This document shows, one piece after another, positions 60,051 to 64,000 of a DNA stretch of 64,000 nt (the first letter of the stretch is position 1; each line of letters opens with the position of its first letter). Under the pieces are notes generated by a model. It saw nothing but the letters and a program-made list of their open reading frames with translations. It was not told the origin of the DNA and ran no database searches. The translations under genes were made by a program, and so were the position numbers. This DNA is from JAWLEP01 sp964553045. GTDB lineage: Bacteria; Fermentibacterota; Fermentibacteria; Fermentibacterales; JCC-6. The stretch spans positions 120,316 to 184,315 of the forward strand of contig CAZKJG010000003.1 of assembly GCA_964553045.1 (NCBI GenBank), in the 5' to 3' direction.

Positions 60051-62929
60051 CTACTCCGTCAGCCTGATCCAGCCCAGCCGGATGTCCCGGGGCAGGCTGC
60101 TCCCATGGCTGAACTCCAGCCACAGCGCCTTCGCATCCTCGTCGTCCCAGTCGTCGCTGAGATCGGACAGGTCGTACGGCCCCATCTCGGACCAGCTGGC
60201 GGTAAGGCTGTCGGGCAACCGGACGCTGTGATCGTTGGTGTGCTCATCGGTCCAGAAGACATCCACGTGCACCCAGGTATTCGCTCCGGCATCCGCCTTG
60301 CCCGCATAGCTCAGCCGATCGTAGAGCGAGGTATCGATTCGGTCGGTGGCACTGGTGTCCACGTTCAGGTGCAGCTCGTTGTCCTCAGTGGGATCCGTCA
60401 GCATAGCCTCGAACATCCCGCTGGTCGAATCCGTAAAGGTCCTGTCGTAACCCATGAGAGTGTCCACGTCGCTCGTGTGCCAGTCGGGAGGGCTGCTGTC
60501 CGCCTCGGTCATGTCCCAGGCGTCGTCCAGCACCTCGGTGGCGTAGTCGCGCGGGTCGATCACCACGGTGAACCTGGTGCCGTTGTCGTCGGCGTCGGGC
60601 TCGCCGGGCCAGGCCGTGGCGGCCACCTCCAGCACGTGCACGCCTATATCCGTGCTGTCGGTGCGCCAGGTGAAGGACACCGTGTCGCAGTCGGCCTCGT
60701 ACCCGGAGGTGCTAAGCCCCGAGAAGCCGGCATACTGCATGGTGTCTATCTGGCTGGAATCACCGGTTATGTCGTACAACCTCACCTCGGTCCTTCCGCT
60801 GCCCGTCCCCATGTTGTACAGAACCGCCCGTACGTCTATGACGTTCCCGGAGGTGAAACGGAAGTCCCGTATCGGCTGCACCGCCGGAGGGTCGGGCTGC
60901 ACGTACACGTCTGGCTCTGTGATACGCACGTCCCGGGCGATGGTGGAGTCGACGAGCTCCACCAGGCGGAAGTGGCCGGCGTCCAGGGTGTCCAGCAGCT
61001 CGTACTCGCCGTCGTCTTCGGCAAGCGGCACTAGGAAGCGCCGGGAGTGGTCCAGCGCCAGCTGTGTGACCATCCCCGGGGGAAAGCTGTCGGACTCGAT
61101 GGTGATCCTGTAGGGCCGGCCGTTGCTGCGGCAGTGGCGGTTGACGTAGAACAGCCAGCAGCCGCTCTCGGAGGAGTCGGTGAAGACCCGAATCTCCGGT
61201 GCGGTGTAGTGTATGGGCATGTTCAGGGTGTCCCCGTAGTACATTGCCACCGACGAGGAGTCGCTGCCGCCCCACCACTTGCCGTCCCACCAGACCAGGT
61301 CGTACATCTCCGGGCCTATCCTGGCTACCGCCCCCAGAGAGGAGCGCAGGCTGTTGTACAGCCGGCCGTATGCGGCGAACTTCCACTCCAGGTAGCGCTC
61401 CCGGCCCTGCTCGCCGGTGGTGTCCGGGCGGTCGGGCAGCTGGTAGAGGGGATCGAAGTCGTTTCCGTCGATGTCGGTCCAGGGCGGTATGGAATCGGGG
61501 GGTATCACGGCGAAGTCCGACCGCAGCCGGTCGCGGTAGACCCACTCCTCGTAGGGTGCGTCGTATGGAATGAGATTCTCGTCCAGGAGGCCGCTCTCAT
61601 GGCGGATCAGTCTGTCCAGGCTGTCGTAACGCGAGTACGACCGCAGGGAGAATGGGCTGATGCCCTTGGCCCCCCGCACCAGGCCGATGCCGCAGCCCAT
61701 GCGGAACTCCGCGGGAGACGGCATCCGGTAGGGATAGGAGGGCCAGTTAAGGGTATCTGGATAGGGAGGTTCGGGAGTTGTGTCCCACATGAATGCGCCC
61801 CCCGACCGGCAGAATGCCTGGGGGTGGTAGAAGACGCGGTCCAGGCCGCTGCGCCAGGCGGGGATGTAGGTGGAGTCCAGCCCCTGGCAGAAGTGGTTCA
61901 GCAGTACGCGCTGAAGGCTGTCGCCGAGGGTGGAGGAGAAGCCGGTAGTGTCTTGATAGGTTAGGCCGATATATCGGATGGGATATGCGTTTACCTCCAG
62001 TATCTGCGGGGGGGTTGCCACGGGGTCGGGATAGGGCGGTGACATGGTGCTGTCCGCGTACTGGTACTCCATGTCGCAGTAGGCGCGGACGGCCATTGCC
62101 TGGTCGTGGAAGTCGGAGGCGTCCACGAAGTCGGTCATCGAGGTATCCGGCTTGGTCACGCCAGCCCATTCCTCTATCCTGTGCATCACCGCGAAGGTGA
62201 TCGAGAAGGGCCTTGTCTGATCAATGCTGTCCTCCTGGAAGTACAGCCATGAGAAGACCCCCTGGGGGGCGATCTCCTCCATCTGTGGAGTCGTGGCGTA
62301 GTACATGGTGCCTTTGTAATCGGCGGAGTCCGGTCCCAGCGCCTGGGTGAAGATGTTGGGCACGTAGTCGTCGTAGACGTAGCTGCTGTCGATCCTGTGG
62401 TGGTACTGCCAGCTGGGTCCCTCGTTGAAGAGGTCGTAGTACCAGATGGCCGGACGGTCGGAGTTGTGCCTGAGGTTCTCAGCGAGGTCGGCCTGGATGG
62501 CGTCCATCATCGCTGGTGCCGACAGAACGCTGTCGATGGACTCACCCAGTGAGTCGGGCTGGATGAAGGCGCTGTCGTCTGCAAGCGACACGGAATCGAA
62601 GCGCGCCCACCAGTGGCCGGGAAATCCGTAACCGATGGGATTGCCCATCGGAACAATGTACATCCCCGCGCTGTCGCACCACTGCGCACGGTCGCCCAGA
62701 CGCTGGTGCTTGGCCCAATCCAACAGCCAGAGAGCGTCGAAGTAGCGCCATGAGAGGCCGCAGATGGTCTCCATGGTTACGTAGTCCACCGAGTTGTCCT
62801 GGCCGGCGTTCATGGCAGTTACGGGTATGCAATTCTCGGGTGGCGAGTCGGCGGCGACTATGGAGGCGGCGACTGCGAGGCAGAGGAGGCCCGGAATCAG
62901 CCTCGGCTTCGTGTTAGGGGGGGGAACAT
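60051..62929 (-). CDS. Large secreted protein, start out of frame across a poly-C tract
   Basis: The continuous frame (920+ residues) lacks an in-frame start with a ribosome site. An ATG at 62929 with AAAGGA 5 bases before it opens a frame that would run into this one only if the C8 tract (G8 at 62917-62924 on the plus strand) had nine Cs. The joined product would begin with a good signal peptide (L-I-P-G-L-L-C-L-A-V-A-A-S-I-V-A-A-D). The N-terminal ~500 residues look like a TIM-barrel glycoside hydrolase-type fold (Y-Y-D-L-F-N-E-G-P with a likely catalytic Glu). A CARDB-like domain (~630-740) and a C-terminal beta domain follow. The frameshift may be phase variation or a sequencing error. 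Confidence 0.65.
62917..62924. repeat. Homopolymer tract (G8 plus strand, C8 coding strand)
   Basis: Eight consecutive Gs lie three bases inside the ATG at 62929 of the minus-strand gene. A change of one base would switch the frame between the signal peptide and the large open frame. Confidence 0.85.
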
Positions 62930-63011
62930 ATAAATCCTTTCGTTTGGGCGGCTTGTTGCTTCAAATACACAATCTACTCATTTATTGGTTGCGTCAAGGC
63001 TAGCTGCTGAT
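62930..63011. promoter_or_regulatory. Leader and possible promoter of the large secreted protein gene
   Basis: AT-rich. On the minus strand a TTGACG at 62993-62998 is followed by AT-rich bases including TAGATT, with imperfect spacing, then AAAGGA (62935-62940) 5 bases before the ATG at 62929. The ribosome site is convincing, the promoter is not. Confidence 0.35.
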
Positions 63012-63385
63012 TCACAGAGTGTGGTAGTCACGCAGCCGGATCCCGCGCAGCTGCCTCTCGGTTACCAGCCTGCGGGTCCAGTTGTCGCCCAGGCTCTCCA
63101 CGTCTGCAATCAGCTTTTCAGGGAGCCGCAGCAGGCTCAGCCACTGAAAACACTCAGAAGTTGGCTCATGCAAGACTGAGAGTACGTGCGCTATGTGCCT
63201 GATCGGGGTGCCCCCAGAATTGGTGGAGAGCCGAAACCACCTGAGTTGAGTTGGCGACCTTTCTTTCCAAAAGTTCGAACTCCTTCATCACCTGGCTAGA
63301 GGGTGTGGCCAGACTCAGTGACCTTCTGTAGAAGGTGACTGATGCGGAGCACTACCGCCAGGGTTGCTTGCGAAACGAGAAGGAA
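63012..63385 (-). pseudogene. Decayed gene with frameshifts, possibly ParB-like
   Basis: On the minus strand three overlapping frames each read sensibly for part of the way. One starts near 63375 (V-S-Q-A-T-L-A-V-V-L-R-I-S-H). A second runs through M-K-E-F-E-L-L-E-R-K-V-A near 63288. A third ends at the stop at 63012 with L-H-E-P-T-S, L-S-L-L-R-L-P-E-K-L and W-T-R-R-L-V-T-E-R. None has a start and ribosome site for its whole length. The L-L-R-L-P-E-K-L helix pattern recalls ParB-type helix-turn-helix proteins, but this is a weak assignment. Confidence 0.4.
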
Positions 63386-63931
63386 TCAACACTTGCTGCT
63401 TATGCCCTGCAGTACGATTTCCAGGAGCCTGTGTGCCCTTTCCTCTCTGTTCGAGTAGGGAAGCTCTATCGCTACTTCTCGCACAAGCAATGAGTCAGGA
63501 TCATCCCCGGCTGTTCTGAGTATCCCAATGATTCTCTCTAGGGAGACCTCACCGAAAGAGAGTGCTAGATCACAACCAAGTGCAAATGCTGCTGCGTCCC
63601 TTATCTCGTAATCGAATTTCTCAAGCTCCAATGGGAACTCATCATGCAGAAAATCTAGACCATACCAATCTTCTGCATGCTGGAGGAAGTAAGCTAGATC
63701 TCGGGAATCCTCGTACTCCTTTCGGTCTGTATGTCGGTCCTCCCATGCGAGTAGTTTCAGGCTGAATTGCTCCGCATAGCTCGCAACCCTTATGGTGATG
63801 GCTTCGTTTACAGTAAGAGTTATTGATGAGTTGTATGCCTCTTCGAATCCGAGTACATTCATCTTGAAACCATCATCCTCCCCCCATCTGAATGTCTTCG
63901 AAGCCCCTGTGAAATCTCCAAACGGCACCAC
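63386..63931 (-). CDS. AbiEii-like nucleotidyltransferase, C-terminal part
   Basis: 181 residues from a GTG at 63931, but the homology reaches further up: R-S-S-S-T-I-D-V-V-P-F-G matches the T-x-D-I-D-x-V-P-F strand that carries catalytic acidic residues. The later F-S-L-K-L-L-A-W-E-D-R block and D-S-R-D-L-A-Y-F-L fit the AbiEii/type IV toxin-like nucleotidyltransferase family. The upstream frame meets a stop at about 63989, so the N-terminal G-S half is either lost or joined by a frameshift at the window edge. Codon choice is distinctly more AT-rich than in the first 58 kb, suggesting transfer. Confidence 0.5.
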   Translation of the reverse strand: MVPFGDFTGASKTFRWGEDDGFKMNVLGFEEAYNSSITLTVNEAITIRVASYAEQFSLKLLAWEDRHTDRKEYEDSRDLAYFLQHAEDWYGLDFLHDEFPLELEKFDYEIRDAAAFALGCDLALSFGEVSLERIIGILRTAGDDPDSLLVREVAIELPYSNREERAHRLLEIVLQGISSKC

Positions 63932-64000
63932 ATCTATTGTCGAACTGGACCGCCCTACCGATTTCGGACAGTCACTGTAGTGACAAACTCACTGCGAACT

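Overview
The window looks like one contiguous piece of a GC-rich, diderm bacterial chromosome. Evidence for an outer membrane: a TamA/TamB-like pair, a TolC-family protein, a Wzi-like barrel and several lipoproteins. A FlgD-like/type IX-style C-terminal sorting domain at about 58.6-58.9 kb, long chains of overlapping genes (ATGA, TGATG, GTGA) and many large multidomain regulators suggest an uncultured lineage of the FCB group. Fermentibacterota or a relative is my guess, from gene style only. High GC creates many long antisense ORFs, which I ignored.

Layout. 1-14.5 kb (+): a run of housekeeping genes: the 3' part of a guanylate kinase-CoaB fusion, family 4 uracil-DNA glycosylase, DnaB, RadA, a PIN-TRAM protein, IspDF, DedA, glycogen synthase, a Yip1-like protein, a TolC-like protein, FabD and a hybrid histidine kinase. 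14.5-22.7 kb: a mini zinc-finger protein, a ThiD-NUDIX fusion, TamA/TamB, a HIT protein and 3-methyladenine glycosylase. 22.7-27.4 kb: a very large sigma-54 activator (degenerate kinase + NTPase + TPR + AAA+ + HTH) divergent from a secreted protein. The intergenic space between them holds a near-consensus -24/-12 promoter and an upstream inverted repeat. 27.4-30.5 kb: lipoproteins, including a TlpA-like one and a DUF4097-like repeat protein. 30.5-39.3 kb (-): one long operon with a PAS/GAF kinase that lacks its phospho-acceptor His, QueA, an RDD-like protein, Tgt (queuosine pathway), RlmD and a Wzi-like barrel. 39.3-46.9 kb (+): PTS EIIA, a zinc ribbon protein, GuaB, a transmembrane pseudokinase, a CarD-like protein, HflX, an unknown and a UPF0104 membrane protein. 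46.8-50.3 kb (-): a TPR protein, TldD and PmbA. 50.4-58.3 kb (+): dihydrolipoamide dehydrogenase, MazG, a soluble-adenylyl-cyclase-like giant and a GT-C-like membrane protein.

58.3-64 kb is different in texture: hairpin-rich non-coding DNA, two surface/secreted proteins on the minus strand (the larger with an out-of-frame start across a poly-C tract), a decayed gene, and the C-terminal part of an AbiEii-like nucleotidyltransferase in visibly more AT-rich DNA. This looks like accessory or recently acquired DNA.

The most rewarding items are the sigma-54 activator/promoter/secreted-protein unit (22.7-27.4 kb), the poly-C frameshift at the start of the 60-62.9 kb surface protein, the ThiD-NUDIX and Gmk-CoaB fusions, and a recurring theme of signalling proteins that keep the fold but have lost catalytic residues (kinase-like domains at 26 kb and 42 kb, histidine kinase at 37 kb, glycogen synthase at 7.2 kb).
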